Below, in pieces: positions 63,939-64,000 of a stretch of DNA of 64,000 nucleotides (its first letter is position 1; every line of letters starts with the position of its first letter). The DNA lies in assembly GCA_024275415.1 (NCBI GenBank), contig JAJRZD010000017.1:43058-107057 (forward strand). Reading direction: 5' to 3'. The notes beneath the pieces were generated by a model. It was not told where the DNA came from, did no database searches, and saw only the letters and a list, made by a program, of their open reading frames with translations. This DNA is from an archaeon. Lineage in GTDB: Archaea > Asgardarchaeota > Thorarchaeia > Thorarchaeales > Thorarchaeaceae. Made by a program: the position numbers and the translations under genes.

Positions 63939-64000
63939 CAAGCTCGACCAGCAGGACCCGAACTCGTCGACACCACGCCCAACGCAGGATTCGCCGGATG
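63916..64000 (+). CDS. Orphan second copy of the linker, running off the window
   Basis: ATG 63916 opens a frame that is not closed by the window end. Its 28 codons include DQQDPNSSTPRPTQDSPD, homologous to EQNPNSSTPPPTRDPPAG at 62079-62132; the matching DNA begins at 63925 and 62056. There is no peptidase or beta-sandwich domain before it, so it is a truncated copy carrying only the linker and whatever C-terminal module follows outside the window. Confidence 0.5.
   Translation, partial: MPIVNTIDKLDQQDPNSSTPRPTQDSPD

Noticed and set aside
1..64000. CRISPR array, rRNA or tRNA genes
   Set aside because: I looked for regularly spaced repeats and for tRNA T-arm and acceptor patterns in all gene-free stretches and saw none. 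A tRNA-finding program would be decisive.

Overview
The window looks like an archaeal chromosome segment. The evidence is RadA/Rad51-type recombinase homologues, an XPD-type Fe-S helicase, a Ski2-like helicase, FEN1/XPG and XPF (ERCC4) nucleases, TATA boxes placed about 25-27 bp before start codons (leaderless genes), and soluble multi-PAS histidine kinases without receivers. The gene set and moderate GC would fit an Asgard-type archaeon such as Thorarchaeia, but that is an impression: no rRNA, tRNA or ribosomal protein gene is present to decide it.

Region 1 (1-6.1 kb) is the right part of an integrated mobile element. Small, unfamiliar genes on the + strand are telescoped by ATGA/GTGA overlaps, including a MazG-like protein and several Cys-rich mini-proteins. 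They converge on a tyrosine integrase whose promoter carries three copies of a 9-bp motif.

Region 2 (6.1-27.9 kb) is mixed: an ABC-transporter pseudogene, an EamA transporter, a secreted beta-sandwich/Ig surface protein, a DUF362 protein, three multi-PAS histidine kinases (one split by an in-frame TAA), a MaoC-type hydratase, a double SRPBCC protein, a large unknown protein and a GH3-type enzyme. A 1.1-kb gene-poor gap at 26.8-27.9 kb holds two divergent copies of a 96-bp repeat, whose third copy lies at 46.5 kb.

Region 3 (27.9-44.8 kb) is one long + strand run of about 18 tightly packed genes. It combines DNA recombination and repair enzymes (RadA-like ATPases with and without a P-loop, XPD helicase, Ski2-SWIM helicase, FEN1-like and XPF nucleases) with several membrane proteins, one a HerA/FtsK-like ATPase whose Walker A has decayed. 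This looks like a membrane-tethered DNA-processing system and is one of the two best candidates for something undescribed.

Region 4 (44.8-58.8 kb) has an unknown protein on the minus strand, a membrane protein paired with a giant 2606-residue surface protein (alpha-toroid plus many Ig-like domains), a HEAT-like mini-protein, a polyprenol/phytol-kinase-like enzyme, and a tyrosine/phenylalanine operon (chorismate mutase-aminotransferase fusion and prephenate dehydrogenase) whose Shine-Dalgarno sequence lies in a predicted hairpin.

Region 5 (59.4-64 kb) encodes a secreted protein with a clan-CD-like His/Cys dyad, repeated beta-sandwich domains and a Pro-rich linker, joined (across a frameshift) to a compositionally different membrane C-terminus. 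Two small membrane-protein genes follow, then a second copy of the linker opens a new reading frame that leaves the window. This layout resembles polymorphic toxin loci with orphan C-terminal cassettes, and it is the second best candidate.
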